From contig JANQLR010000406.1 in the NCBI GenBank assembly GCA_028280525.1, positions 1-35,800 on the forward strand: a stretch of 35,800 nucleotides of DNA, written 5' to 3'. The translations under genes and the position numbers were made by a program. The notes beneath the pieces are model-generated. The model searched no databases, had not been told where the DNA came from, and saw only the letters and a program-made list of their open reading frames with translations. Shown here piece by piece: positions 1 to 10,500 of this stretch; the stretch's first letter is position 1; every line of letters begins with the position of its first letter. Source of the stretch: Longimicrobiales bacterium (GTDB taxonomy: Bacteria; Gemmatimonadota; Gemmatimonadetes; Longimicrobiales; Gaopeijiaceae).

Positions 1-1017
1 ATCCTCACCCTCCTCCTCGCCGTCGTCGCCGCTGCCTGCGGGGGCGCCGGGTCGCCCGGAGACGACGCGCGCTCGGACTCCGGCGCGCTCCGCGTCGCCC
101 TCCTCACCTCCGGGCCGGTCACCGACGCCGGGTGGTACGCCGGCGCGTACGAGGGTCTCCAGGCGATCGAGGCCGAGCTGGGCGCCTCGATCAGCCATCA
201 GCAGACGCGGACGCCCGCCGAGTTCGACGAGGCCTTTCTCGCCTACGGGGCGGAGGGGTACGACCTCGTCTTCGCCCACGGCTCCGAGTACCAGGACGCC
301 GCGATGCGCGCCGGGGAGCAGTTCCCGGACACCCGGATCATCGTGAGCGGCGGGGGTCGAACCTCCGCCTCCGTGCAGCCCCTGATCTTCACCCTCGAGC
401 AGGCGAGCTACCTGGCGGGCATGGTCGCGGGAGGGATGTCCGCGAGGAACGTCATCGGCATGGTCGGCGGCGTCGCGACCCCGCCCGCGCGGGGGACCTT
501 CGTCGCCTTCGAGGCGGGGGTGCGGGAGGTGAATCCGGAGGCGACCGTCCTCGAGGTCTACATCGGCTCGTGGGACGACGTCGCCGCGGCGAAGGAGGCC
601 ACCGTCGCTCAGCTTCAGCAGGGGGCGGACGTGGTCATCCACAACACCGACGGCGCCTCCTTCGGTGTCTTCCAGGCGGTGCGCGAGGCGGTCGATGCCG
701 GCCGCACGGTCTGGGCGCTCGGGATGAACCGCGACCAGAACGACGTCGCCCCGGAGATCATTCTGGGCTCCGCCACGATCGACATCCCGACCGCCTTCCT
801 GGACGTCGCGCAGCGCTTCGTGGACGGCACGCTCGGCGAGGCGCCGATCTATGCGAACTCGGAGCGCGAGATCATCCGCTTCGTCCCCAATCCGGCGCTC
901 TCCGACCGCATCCCGGCCGAGCTGCTGCAGCGGGTCGAGGAGGCCCGTGCGGCGATCCGGGCGGGTGAGCTCGAGGTGCCGCGCGTCGCCTTCGTGGAGG
1001 GCGAAGAGGGCGCGTGA
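1..1017 (+). CDS. BMP-family ABC transporter substrate-binding lipoprotein (5' partial)
   Basis: This is the receptor of an ABC importer of the BmpA/Med (basic membrane protein) family, which usually binds nucleosides. The frame is open to the left edge, so the start codon lies outside the window. The visible N-terminus is a hydrophobic stretch ending in VAAAC (Cys codon 37-39), a lipobox, so the protein should be a membrane-anchored lipoprotein. Family features follow: ALRVALLTSGPVTDAGW near the mature start, EGYDLVFAHGSEY, and the stretch EQASYLAGMVAGGMS, which matches the usual G-[FY]-L-[AG]-G-x-A block. The stop overlaps the GTG of the ATPase gene by 4 bp (GTGA), which indicates translational coupling. 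The family call is firm; the nucleoside substrate is inferred from the two-permease, double-ATPase context. Confidence 0.9.
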   Translation: MLTLLLAVVAAACGGAGSPGDDARSDSGALRVALLTSGPVTDAGWYAGAYEGLQAIEAELGASISHQQTRTPAEFDEAFLAYGAEGYDLVFAHGSEYQDAAMRAGEQFPDTRIIVSGGGRTSASVQPLIFTLEQASYLAGMVAGGMSARNVIGMVGGVATPPARGTFVAFEAGVREVNPEATVLEVYIGSWDDVAAAKEATVAQLQQGADVVIHNTDGASFGVFQAVREAVDAGRTVWALGMNRDQNDVAPEIILGSATIDIPTAFLDVAQRFVDGTLGEAPIYANSEREIIRFVPNPALSDRIPAELLQRVEEARAAIRAGELEVPRVAFVEGEEGA

Positions 1018-2507
1018 ACCCGGTCGACCTCTCCGGCATCCGGAAGGTCTTCGGCCCGGTCGTCGCCCTCGAAGAGGCCCACCTCTCCGCCCGACCCGGC
1101 GAGGTTCACGCCGTCCTCGGCGAGAACGGGGCGGGGAAGACGACGCTTCTTCGCATCCTCGGGGGGGAGCTGCGCGCCGATGCCGGCGAGGTACGCATCG
1201 GCGGCAGTCCGCGACGTCTGGACTCGCCGCGCGCGGCGTGGCAGGCCGGCGTCGGCATGGTCCACCAGCACTTCTCCCTCGTCGAGCGACTGACCGTCCT
1301 CGAGAACCTCCTCCTCGGCGAGTCGGCTCCGGCCCTCTCGCGCCTCGATCCCGACGCGATGCGGCGACGGGCCGTCGAGGTGGCGAGCCGCTCAGGCTTC
1401 GACATCGAGCTCGATCGCCCGGTCGAGACGCTGAGCGTCGGCGCGAAGCAGCGGGTCGAGATCCTGAAGGTGCTCCTGCGCGATCCCTCGATCCTCGTCC
1501 TCGACGAACCGACTGCCGTCCTCGCACCCAGCGAGGTCACGCCGCTCCTCACCCTCGTCCGGCAGCAGGCCGCCGAGGGTCGCACCGTCCTGATCGTCGC
1601 GCACAAGCTCGACGAGGTGCTCGCCGTCGCCGACCGGGTGACCGTGCTCCGACGGGGTCGTACCGTCCTCGAGGCGAGCCGGGAGGAGGTCGACGCGGCC
1701 GCCCTGTCGACGGCGATGGTCGGACGGGAGTTCGAGGTGGAGATCGGTCGGGTCCGACCGCGGACGGACGCCTCGGGCGAAGAGGTGGTCGCCCGACTGC
1801 GAGGGGCGGGTCTCGATTCGGAGGTCGGTCGCTCGGTCGAGTCGGTCGACCTCGAGGTGCGCCGCGGCGAGATCGTGGGCGTGGCCGGGGTGGAGGGGAA
1901 CGGTCAGCGGGCTCTCGCGCGACTCCTCGCCGGGATCGACCGGCCCACCCGCGGCGCCGCGGAGCTCCCCGAGCGGATCGGCTTCATCCCCCAGGACCGT
2001 CGGGCGGAGGGGCTCGTCGGCGACTTCACCCTCGTCGAGAACCTCGCCCTCGCCTGGTCGCGCGACCCGCGCTTCCGTCGTGGGCCGTTCGTGCGATGGA
2101 GTGCGCTGCGCGAGGAGGCGGCGCGAGCGATCGGGCGCTTCGATGTCCGGGCCTCGGGTCCGTCGGCCCCCGCTCGCACCCTCTCGGGAGGGAACCAGCA
2201 GCGCGTGGTCCTGGCTCGAGAGTTCGCGCTCGCGGGAGATCTCCTGGTCGCGGAGAACCCGACGCGGGGGCTCGACGTCGCCGGCGCGGACTTCGTTCGG
2301 CGCTCGATCGTGGATCAGGTCGCTGCCGAGGGTGGAGAGCCCGCCCCCGGGGCCGTGCTCATCTCGACCGACCTCGACGAGATCCTCGCCGTGGCCGACC
2401 GGGTCATGGTCCTGCTCCGTGGGCGACTCCTCCCCGTCCCCGCCGACGAGATGGATCGCGAGGGGATCGGTCGGCGGATGCTCGCCACCGCGACGGCGGT
2501 CGGATGA
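1014..2507 (+). CDS. ABC transporter ATP-binding protein, double nucleotide-binding domain (nucleoside/simple-sugar type)
   Basis: This 497-residue ATPase powers the importer encoded by its neighbours and resembles YufO/NupO-type proteins. The first domain is complete: Walker A GENGAGKTT (36-44), signature LSVGAKQR and Walker B ILVLDEPTAVL. The second domain has a degenerate Walker A (VEGNGQRA, no lysine), signature LSGGNQQRVVLARE and a Walker B region LLVAENPTRGLD. A degenerate second P-loop is normal for this subfamily. The length is typical. The GTG start at 1014 overlaps the receptor gene by 4 bp, and the stop overlaps the first permease start by 4 bp (ATGA at 2504). The gene set therefore looks co-transcribed and translationally coupled. 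Confidence 0.93.
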   Translation: MNPVDLSGIRKVFGPVVALEEAHLSARPGEVHAVLGENGAGKTTLLRILGGELRADAGEVRIGGSPRRLDSPRAAWQAGVGMVHQHFSLVERLTVLENLLLGESAPALSRLDPDAMRRRAVEVASRSGFDIELDRPVETLSVGAKQRVEILKVLLRDPSILVLDEPTAVLAPSEVTPLLTLVRQQAAEGRTVLIVAHKLDEVLAVADRVTVLRRGRTVLEASREEVDAAALSTAMVGREFEVEIGRVRPRTDASGEEVVARLRGAGLDSEVGRSVESVDLEVRRGEIVGVAGVEGNGQRALARLLAGIDRPTRGAAELPERIGFIPQDRRAEGLVGDFTLVENLALAWSRDPRFRRGPFVRWSALREEAARAIGRFDVRASGPSAPARTLSGGNQQRVVLAREFALAGDLLVAENPTRGLDVAGADFVRRSIVDQVAAEGGEPAPGAVLISTDLDEILAVADRVMVLLRGRLLPVPADEMDREGIGRRMLATATAVG

Positions 2508-3547
2508 CGGGCGGACCCTCCTGGACGCGACTGCGCGGGCCGGCCATCACCGGCCTCGCACTCGCCGCCACTCTCGTCCTGGCGGCACTCTCGCTGGTCC
2601 TGGGCGGCTTCGACCCGGCGGAGGCCTTCGGGGCGCTGGTGGGCGGGTCGTTCGGGAGCCCCGCGACCGTCCTCTCCATCACCCTCGTGCGGACGGTCCC
2701 CCTCCTCCTGACCGGGCTCGCGGTGGCCGTCGCCTTCCGCGCCGGCATCTGGAACATCGGGGCGGAGGGACAGCTCTACGCCGGAGCCGTCGCCGCGATC
2801 TGGACCGGGCTGACCTTCGCGGAGCTCCCCGGCCTCCTCCTCGTCCCCCTCGTGCTCGTCGCGTCATCGCTCGCGGGGGTCGCGTGGATTGCCCTTCCTG
2901 CCGTCATGAGGCTGCGCCTCGGGGTCGGCGAGGTGATCACGACGATCCTGATGAACTTCGTCGCCATCCAGGGAACGGCGTGGCTGGTGCACGGCCCACT
3001 CCAGGAGAGCCGCGGCGTCTTCACCCAGACCGACCGGCTCGGCGACGCCGCCACGCTCCCAGCCCTGGTTCCCGGAACCCGGCTGCACCTCGGCTTCGGT
3101 CTCGGCGTCCTCCTGGCGGTCGGGCTCTGGGGCCTCTTCCGCTTCACCCGGGTGGGCTTCTCGATCCGGACGGTGGGTGCCTCCCACGGTGCGGCGCGCG
3201 CGGCCGGCCGACTCGCCGTCACCCGGGTCACGATCGGCGTCTTCCTCCTCTCGGGTGCGCTCGCCGGACTCGCCGGGGGCGTCGAGGTGGCCGGGGTGAC
3301 GAAGGCCGTGTACGAGTCGTTCAGCCCGGGGTGGGGCTACACCGCGATCGCCGTCGCCCTCCTCGCCGGGTTGCACCCGATCGCGGTCGTGGCCACTGCG
3401 ATCCTCTTCGGCGCGCTCGCCGGGGGCGCGGCGGCGATGCAGCGGGAGGTCGGCGTCCCGGCCGCCTGGGCGAGCGCGATCGAGGGACTCGTCATCGTAG
3501 CCGTCCTCCTCGCGGATCGCGCCGTGCGCGGGAGGGGTCGTGAGTGA
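2504..3547 (+). CDS. ABC transporter permease, BPD_transp_2 family (first subunit)
   Basis: This 347-residue inner-membrane permease belongs to the nucleoside/sugar class (YufP/NupP-like). The protein is mostly hydrophobic helices. Diagnostic blocks are AFRAGIWNIGAEGQLYAGA, which matches the usual F-x-G-x-x-N-I-G-x-E-G-Q motif, and GVGEVITTILMNF, which matches the usual EVITT-motif of this family. The same frame is open far upstream, but that stretch lies inside the ATPase gene and is arginine-rich nonsense. The ATG at 2504 in an ATGA overlap is therefore the credible start. The stop overlaps the next permease by 8 bp. Confidence 0.92.
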   Translation: MTGGPSWTRLRGPAITGLALAATLVLAALSLVLGGFDPAEAFGALVGGSFGSPATVLSITLVRTVPLLLTGLAVAVAFRAGIWNIGAEGQLYAGAVAAIWTGLTFAELPGLLLVPLVLVASSLAGVAWIALPAVMRLRLGVGEVITTILMNFVAIQGTAWLVHGPLQESRGVFTQTDRLGDAATLPALVPGTRLHLGFGLGVLLAVGLWGLFRFTRVGFSIRTVGASHGAARAAGRLAVTRVTIGVFLLSGALAGLAGGVEVAGVTKAVYESFSPGWGYTAIAVALLAGLHPIAVVATAILFGALAGGAAAMQREVGVPAAWASAIEGLVIVAVLLADRAVRGRGRE

Positions 3548-4463
3548 CCTGGTCCTGATCGCCTTCCTGGAGGCGTCGATCCGGCTCGCGGTCCCCCTCG
3601 GGCTCGCGGCGATGGGGGAGGCGATCTCCGAGCGCGCCGGTGTCCTGAACCTCGGCCTCGAGGGGTCGATCATCTCCGGGGCTCTCGCGGGAGCGCTCGG
3701 GGCACTCGCCTTCGAGAGTGCGGGGATGGGCGTCCTCGCCGCCGCCGCCGCGGGCGCCGGGGTCGGCGTCGTCTTTGCGGTCCTGGTCGTACTGCTGAAC
3801 ACCGACCAGATCATCACCGGGACCGCCGTGACGCTGGGAGGGCTCGGCTTCACCGCGGTCGTCTACCAGGCCCGCTTCGGGGCCACCGGGACCGAGCTGT
3901 CGATCCCGATTCTCCGACCCGTCGCCATCCCCGGGCTGGCGGAACTCCCCTTAGTCGGCGAGCTCCTCTTCTCCCAGGCGCCGACGACGTGGCTCATGGT
4001 CGTCCTCGCTCCCCTCCTGACCTGGCTGTTGTACCGGAGTCGGTGGGGCCTCGAGCTCCGAGCCGTCGGTGAGGCGCCGACCGAGGCCGCCTCGAGCGGG
4101 ATTCGCGTCCGCAGGATCCGGATGGTGGCCACGATTCTCGGCTCGACGCTCGCCGGAATCGCCGGTGCACACCTCGCGCTCGCACACGCCGGGACCTTCC
4201 AGGTGAACATGTCGGCGGGGCGCGGCTTCATCGCGATCGCGGTCGTCGTGCTCGGCCGGTGGAATCCGATCGGTGTCGTGGCCGCCTCCCTCTTCTTCGG
4301 CGCGGCGAATGCCCTTCAGTTCACCCTGCAGGCGCAGGGGTGGGACATCGCCTATCAGCTCTTCCTGGCGCTGCCGTACGTGCTGACGCTGGCCGCACTG
4401 GCCGGGTGGATCGGGCGGTCGAGAGCGCCGGCCGCGCTGGCGCTGCCCTGGCCGGGGCGGTAG
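3540..4463 (+). CDS. ABC transporter permease, BPD_transp_2 family (second subunit)
   Basis: This 307-residue permease is the partner of the preceding one (YufQ/NupQ-like). It carries the hallmark ERAGVLNLGLEGSIISGAL near residues 30-50, then a series of hydrophobic helices, and a late block FIAIAVVVLGRWNPIG that is typical of the family. The GTG start at 3540 sits 8 bp inside the previous gene. It is the last gene of the importer operon; the next gene is on the opposite strand. Receptor, ATPase and both permeases are present, so the importer appears complete apart from the receptor start beyond the window edge. Confidence 0.92.
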   Translation: MSDLVLIAFLEASIRLAVPLGLAAMGEAISERAGVLNLGLEGSIISGALAGALGALAFESAGMGVLAAAAAGAGVGVVFAVLVVLLNTDQIITGTAVTLGGLGFTAVVYQARFGATGTELSIPILRPVAIPGLAELPLVGELLFSQAPTTWLMVVLAPLLTWLLYRSRWGLELRAVGEAPTEAASSGIRVRRIRMVATILGSTLAGIAGAHLALAHAGTFQVNMSAGRGFIAIAVVVLGRWNPIGVVAASLFFGAANALQFTLQAQGWDIAYQLFLALPYVLTLAALAGWIGRSRAPAALALPWPGR

Positions 4464-4508
4464 GCGACCGCGAGAGGGATCCGCGGCGCCGAGGGGCTGG
4501 GACGAGCT

Positions 4509-4536
4509 CGAGGCCGGAGCGCGCGCCCCGGCCTCG
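4509..4536. terminator. Possible bidirectional terminator hairpin between convergent genes
   Basis: A 9-bp perfect stem (CGAGGCCGG at 4509-4517 pairing with CCGGCCTCG at 4528-4536) with a 10-base loop lies in the 82-bp gap between the converging permease and RHS genes. There is no clear T run on either side, so termination is inferred mainly from position. Confidence 0.4.
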
Positions 4537-4545
4537 CTCCCGGCG

Positions 4546-7500
4546 CTATTTGATGATGTCGAAGTTCCCGGAGCTTTTCCGCATGCTGCCGCGGATGATG
4601 AACTTCTTCGGGTTGAACTGGACCAGCTTCCCGGCACGGTGGAAGTAGCCGAAGTACTCGACCTGGCCGAGCGCCATCTCCCGAATGATGGACTGCGCCT
4701 TCGCCACGTCCTTCCCGGCGTGAATGGCCCGAGACAGCCGCGTGAAGAAGAAGAGGAGGCTCCCCTGCCGAATCCCCTGGGTGTCCTTCTTCAGCGCCGA
4801 CATCCGCTTCGAGTGCTTCGCCTCGCCCAGCGCCCACCGTCCCGCGTTCTTTCCGGTCCCGACCTTTCGGAAGACCAGATCGATGCCGTGGCCACTCTTG
4901 TTGAAGACGATCGCGCCCACGTACTCCCACCCCGCGTCGTGCATGCGGCGGATCATGCCGAGGGTACCCTTCACCTCGCTGACGGTGTGACCGAGGTCGT
5001 CCAGCTCCTTCCACGACATGCGCCAGATCCCCGACAGGTCGTCGATCTCGGGGATCGCCGCCTTGATCGACTCACGAATCGCCCGCAGTCGCGCGGCGCG
5101 GGTGGCGATCGTCGAGACCGGGGGTGTGGAGGCGCGGCTGGCTCGACTGGTGGCCCGGGCGGCGCGCGTGATGGCTCCGGTGATCAGGGTGCCGGTCCCG
5201 AGCGACGCGCCGACGCCCAGCTCTTCGTCGAGCACGGCCGCCATCGCGGACTCGCCGCCGATCGCGTGCACGCTGGCGTAGGAGAGGGCGTTGCCGATCA
5301 CGTACCCGCCCACGAGTTCGAAGGCGAATCCCCCCACCGTGCCGGCCGGAATACCGAGCGCGGCCCCTGCTCCGGCCGTGAGGCCCGCCGCCGCCGCGCC
5401 CAGCGCCGAGGCCAGCCCGACCCGAGCCCAGTTGACGTCTCCGTAGGGCTCGTTCGACCAGGTGAGGCCGCCGGCGATCACCCCCGCGAAGGCCATGAGT
5501 GCCAGCACCGGGACGTTGCCGTCGACGTCGAGCGACCCCGCGGCGTCGCTCCCGGCGTAGGCGTAGGCCGGACCGGAGAAGTTCACCTGGTCCCGTGAAA
5601 CGAAGGTCCCGAGGTCGGGGGAGTACCACCGGTTCCGGACGTAGAGCATCCCGGAAACCGGCTCGTGGTAGTGCCCCCCGAACTCGAAGGGGAATCGAAG
5701 CTGCGACCGCGTGAAGGACTGCTCCGCCACGGGAAGTCCGTCGTTCTCGAAGCGGAATCCGGAGTCGATGACCAGGCCGTGTCCCGGAGCCCACCGAGCA
5801 CGCGATACGACGCGCCAGCCGCCGCGGGTACTGGCCTCGAAGGCCTCGACGGTGTCCCCCCAACGGTCGACCAGGTAGAGCGGGCGGCCGACGTGATCGG
5901 TAGCCACCCCGAAGAAGGCGTAGGCCCGGTCGGCGGCGGCGTCGGAGCGGGAGCGCCGTTCGAACGCCGCGAGTCTGCTGTTCGCGGGGTTCACGACGTA
6001 GCGTCGCACACCCCGGAGTCCCGCGTTCCCGACGTCCTCGAGCTCCTCGACGAGGTGTTCCCGATCCCAGACCAGACGCCGGGTGAAGGTCTTCCGGAAC
6101 TCGGGCAGGATCTCCCTGCCTCGGGAACTCAGCGCACCTACGCCAACGGCGATGAGACGGTTGAAGACGTCGTATCCGTACCGGGCCCGCGGTTCGCTGA
6201 GCGGCTGCCCGAACCGGGCGTACTCGCCGGCCTTCCGCCGGTCGTAGGTCTCGACCAGGCGGCCCCGGTAGTCGTACGTGTACTCGACCACGTTCCGCAT
6301 GGGGCGCCGGTCGGGATCGTTCTTGTCCGGGACCCGACGGCGGACGCGCTTCACGCTTCCACGGCGATCGTAGTCGAAGATGACCCGATCCTCGGGGAGT
6401 GACTCCCACACCCCGCCGGTCAGGCGGGTGAAGAGGCTCGGGTCCACGTCGACCTTCGCCATCTCGATGTCCTTCTGCCGAATCTGATCGCCCCGGAAGG
6501 TGACCTCTTCCTGCGATCGAAAGTACCGCTTGGTCTTCCACAGGAGGTCGCCGAGGTAGTAGTCCCACACCAGAGAAGGATCCTTGTGGATCCGGACCGA
6601 CGCGCTGGTCTGACGCGCCCGGTTGTAGGTGCTCACCGTGAGGCCGAGCGGGGACGTGCCCTGGCCGTCGAAGAGCCCCTCCTGGATGAGCTGGCCGCGG
6701 TTGTCGTACTCGAAGCGGCTCCTCCGCTCGACGACCGGGTCGGTCGATCGATGGGTCAGGCGGTGGTCGGAGAGGATCTGGGACCTCGCCCGTCCCACGT
6801 CGTCCAGCGTGAAGGAGAGTCGGGCTCCGAAGCGGGTTCGTCCGTCCCCGGTCGCGTAGCTGATCCGGTGGAGCCGCCGCTGCTCATCGTAGGCGAAGTG
6901 CCCGCGGAGATTGCCGCGGTGTCCGAGAGTCGCCTCGATCAGCGTCGATCCGGGCCCCCGGTACGCCAGCGAGAGCTCGGTCTGCTCGTACTGCGCGTCT
7001 CGCACCCGAGCGGTGGTGACCCGTCCGGCGGCGTCGCGGCCGTAGTAGTGCGCCCGATGGGCGGAAGGGATGGCGACCGAAGCAGGCACCGAAGACATGC
7101 TCAGCGCAAACGACGAGCGCCCGTCCCCCGCGTGATGCACGTCGAGCCCGGATCGGTAGCCCCGGGGATCGAAGCTCGCCCCCAGCGACACCTGATGGCT
7201 CAGACCGTACGTCCTGCGGCCCCCTGGTCCGGTGGAGCGAAGTCGGGGGATCGCCTGCACCTCGACGCGGTAGTTGTCCCCCGAGTCGTAGGTGAACCCG
7301 AGGTACGAGTCGTTGTCCGGGTCGACGGCCATGGTCAGGCGGGAGGCGCCATCGTAGGCGTACTGCTCGTAGGTCGTGCCCCCCACGTTCCGACCGCGGG
7401 TGATCTGCCGGGCGATCACCGACCCCATCGCGTCCCGGTAGTTGACGATCCTGGAGCCCATCGCGTCGTGGACCGTCGTGGTTCGACCGTCGCTGGCGTG

Positions 7501-10500
7501 CTCGATCGAGATGCGCCTGCGGCTTCTGCGACCGGATGCCGGCTCCCACGAGGCGACCATCCGGTCCAGCGAGTCGTACTCGTAGCGAACGCTGTGCCCC
7601 GGGCGGTAGACCCGGGTGACGCGGCCGTTGCGGTCGTACCTCCGCGAGACCCACGCCTGCCGCTGATACCGGAACGAGGTCCCCGCGCCCGCCGGGTCGG
7701 CGGTCGTATCGATGTCGCGGACGTCCCAGAACTCCCCGACTCCCCTCAGACGCCCCGCGGCGTCGTACGTCCTCTCCTGCCGGTAGCCGTCGGGGCGGAT
7801 CTCCAGACGCACGCGACCCAGGCTGTCGTAGCAGGTCCGATGCGCCCCACCGCCACGCTTCGCCTTGGAGGTGAGGCGGCCCAGGCCGTCGTATCGGTAG
7901 GTCGTGACCACGGTGTGCGTGGTGCTCGAGTTCGACTCCTTGTCGACCTCGGTCATCGTCTCCACGCCGCCTGCGGCGTTGTACACGAAGGTGACGCTGT
8001 TGCCGAGGTTGTCCTCTCGCCTCGTCATCCGGCCCGCGCGATCGAAGTCCGTCGTGACCTCGTGGGCCGGCTCCAGAGCCCTCCCGGGTCGGACGGTCTT
8101 CCGGAGTTCGCCGGCCGCGTCGTACTCGAAACGGGTCTCTCGCCGCGTCGTCGATCCGCCGCCCGAGAGTTCGAAGATCTCCTCCTCTTCCGCGTACGGA
8201 CGGCTCCATTCGTCGAAGCGCGTCCGCCGCCGCCGGAGGATGACGTTGGGATTCCCCTGGAAGTGCAGCCCCGCCCGGCCCGTGGTGGTCTCCTCGACCA
8301 GGTTTCCGGAGTCATCGAAGGCGTGCTCGACGACGGTGCCGTTCGGAAGTCGGGTCCGGTGCAACCTCCCGAGGCCGTCGTACTCGAAGATCGTGCGCGC
8401 TCCCGAGGGCGCCACGTGACCGGTGCGGTGTCCGGCCCCGTCGTAGGCGTACTCGTCGACCGACTCCTGCGGGGTCCCCGGGGCGCGCACGATCCGCCGC
8501 ACCAGTCCCCGTTCGTCGTACTCGAAGACGGCCCGGGCCGCCGCGTCGTCCCCCGCCTCCGCGCGGGGCGTGAACTTCTCGGCGAGTCGGCCATCGTCGT
8601 CGTAGCGGTAGCGCGTCGTGAGACCCAGGCCACCGTAGTCCTCGATCTCGCGCTCGACCCGGTCGAGGGAGTCGTACTCGTATCTCCGTGTAACGCGTCG
8701 GGTGGCGGCCCCCGAACTCGACACCGGCGTCTCCGTGAAGTCGTCCACGACGCGGAAGCGCTCCTCTTCCAGGAGGCCGGAGGCGGTGTAGAGGTAGATG
8801 GTTTCGTGACCCAGGGCGTCGACCTCTCGCACGGGTTGTCCGTCGAGGCGCTGGGTGTATCGCGTCGTCCCCGTGGCGGGGTGCGTCCGACGGATGATGT
8901 GCCCCCGCTTGTCCCGCTCGGTCACCTCCGTGTGGATCCCGGACTCGGAGGTGGAGAAGGGGTAACCGTTCGCATCCCTCCGGATGTCGGTGAAGCGGCC
9001 CCCCGGCTTCTCCACCTTGGTGACGAGCCCGTAGACGTCGTAGTGGTACCGGTCCTCCGCATCGGGTGGCGCGGAGCTGCCGCTGTACGACACGATCTTC
9101 GGATGCCGCACCCGCGTCGGGCTCCCGGCGTATCCGTCCCGCGTCCCGCTGTGCTCGTATAGGTGTTCCGTGATCGCACCTCTGGGGTCCGTCACCTTCT
9201 GAATGAGGTTGAACTGCAGCTCGAACTCGAAGGAGCTGGCGACGCGGCGGCCGCCGGGGCCGGTCTCGACCTCTTCCCTGCGGTTCCCGATGGCCAGGTT
9301 GTTGGCGTACGTCACCCCCGGATCCGGATCCCAGCGCTCGGGGCCGATGACCGTCGAGGCGTTCGTGGTCTCGTAGCTGAACGTTCGGATCCTCCCGTCC
9401 TCGTCCTCGACTCGAGTCACCTCGCCGTTCCGGTCGTAGGTGTAGCTGCGTCGGTGGGGAGGCGTCGAGTCGGTCGCGTTCGCGGATGAGGGGGCGTTGT
9501 GCGAGTCCAGGATGGACTGGCTGGCGACGTGCGCGCCGTCCGGAGTCAGCTCGTAGCGGATTCGAACGCCCCGGGCCTCCGTTACCGTGCGATCGGCCCA
9601 GCTGAACCGCACGCGGGAGGACCCGAAGCGCTGGGCCCGGATGCGCCGACCGTCGTACTCGTTCACCACGACAGGGTGACGTCGCGGGGACGTCACGGTC
9701 TGCAGCAGGTCGCCCTGGTAGCCGTACCTCGTCGTGGCCCGACGCTCGATCCCTCGGTGATCGGGGCCCTGCGGGGACACCACAGTCTCGAGGTTGCCGT
9801 CCGAGGTGTAGGTGAAGCGCGTCGTCTTTCCGTCCGGGGATTCGAGCGTCTCGATCCGGTAGGCACCGCCGTACTCGGCGTACGCGAGCCGGTGTCGCAT
9901 CCCGCCCGTCTGCACCACGGCCGTCGGCCCGAAGGGCACACTGTCGTCGTCGTACTCGAATCGCATCTCGTTCCGGTTGCGGTCGTAGATGCGTTCGAGC
10001 CTGCCGTGGCAGGAGAACCGGTACTTCGTGCCGTCCTTGAAGCGCAGGAGGTAGAAGGTCTCGCAGTCCGGGGGCAGGATCTCCTCCTCCTGCGCCTCCG
10101 GCGTCCGGCGCCGCGGAACGGAGTGGAGCCCCTCGCGGACGCGCTCCACCTGTCGGTTGGCGAAGCGATGAACGGCGATCACCTCGGAGTACTCGGACTC
10201 GGTGTAGAAGGTGTCGATGATCGCCGGGTAGCGGTCGAGCTGAGGACGACCGGGCTCTCCGGTCTTCTCGACCACGTGGACCACCCGATTGGACCGGGCC
10301 GGATCGCGCGCGTACTCGGCGTCCCGAGCGGTCCCCGTCGCGCCGAGCACCCGGACGTTCCGACCGGATTCGCGGATGAGCCGGACGTCGTACTGGAAGT
10401 GCCACCCGCGCCCCATGGGCGAGCCCGGGTAGTCCAGCATGCTGTAGTAGGTCCGGCCCATGATGACCGGGAGTCCGCGGTTCTCGAAGCGGTACTCCTC

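Noticed and set aside
1860-1930. Loss of Walker A in the second ATPase domain as an inactivating defect
   Set aside because: A degenerate second P-loop is usual in this transporter subfamily; the other motifs are present.
851-2503. Upstream extension of the first permease frame
   Set aside because: It overlaps the ATPase gene and translates to Arg/Gly-rich nonsense; the ATGA overlap at 2504 gives a natural start.
4724-4990. Plus-strand small open frame opposite the toxin domain, considered as an immunity gene
   Set aside because: It is fully antisense to the toxin domain, lacks a ribosome-binding site and has an incoherent composition. Immunity genes normally follow on the same strand.
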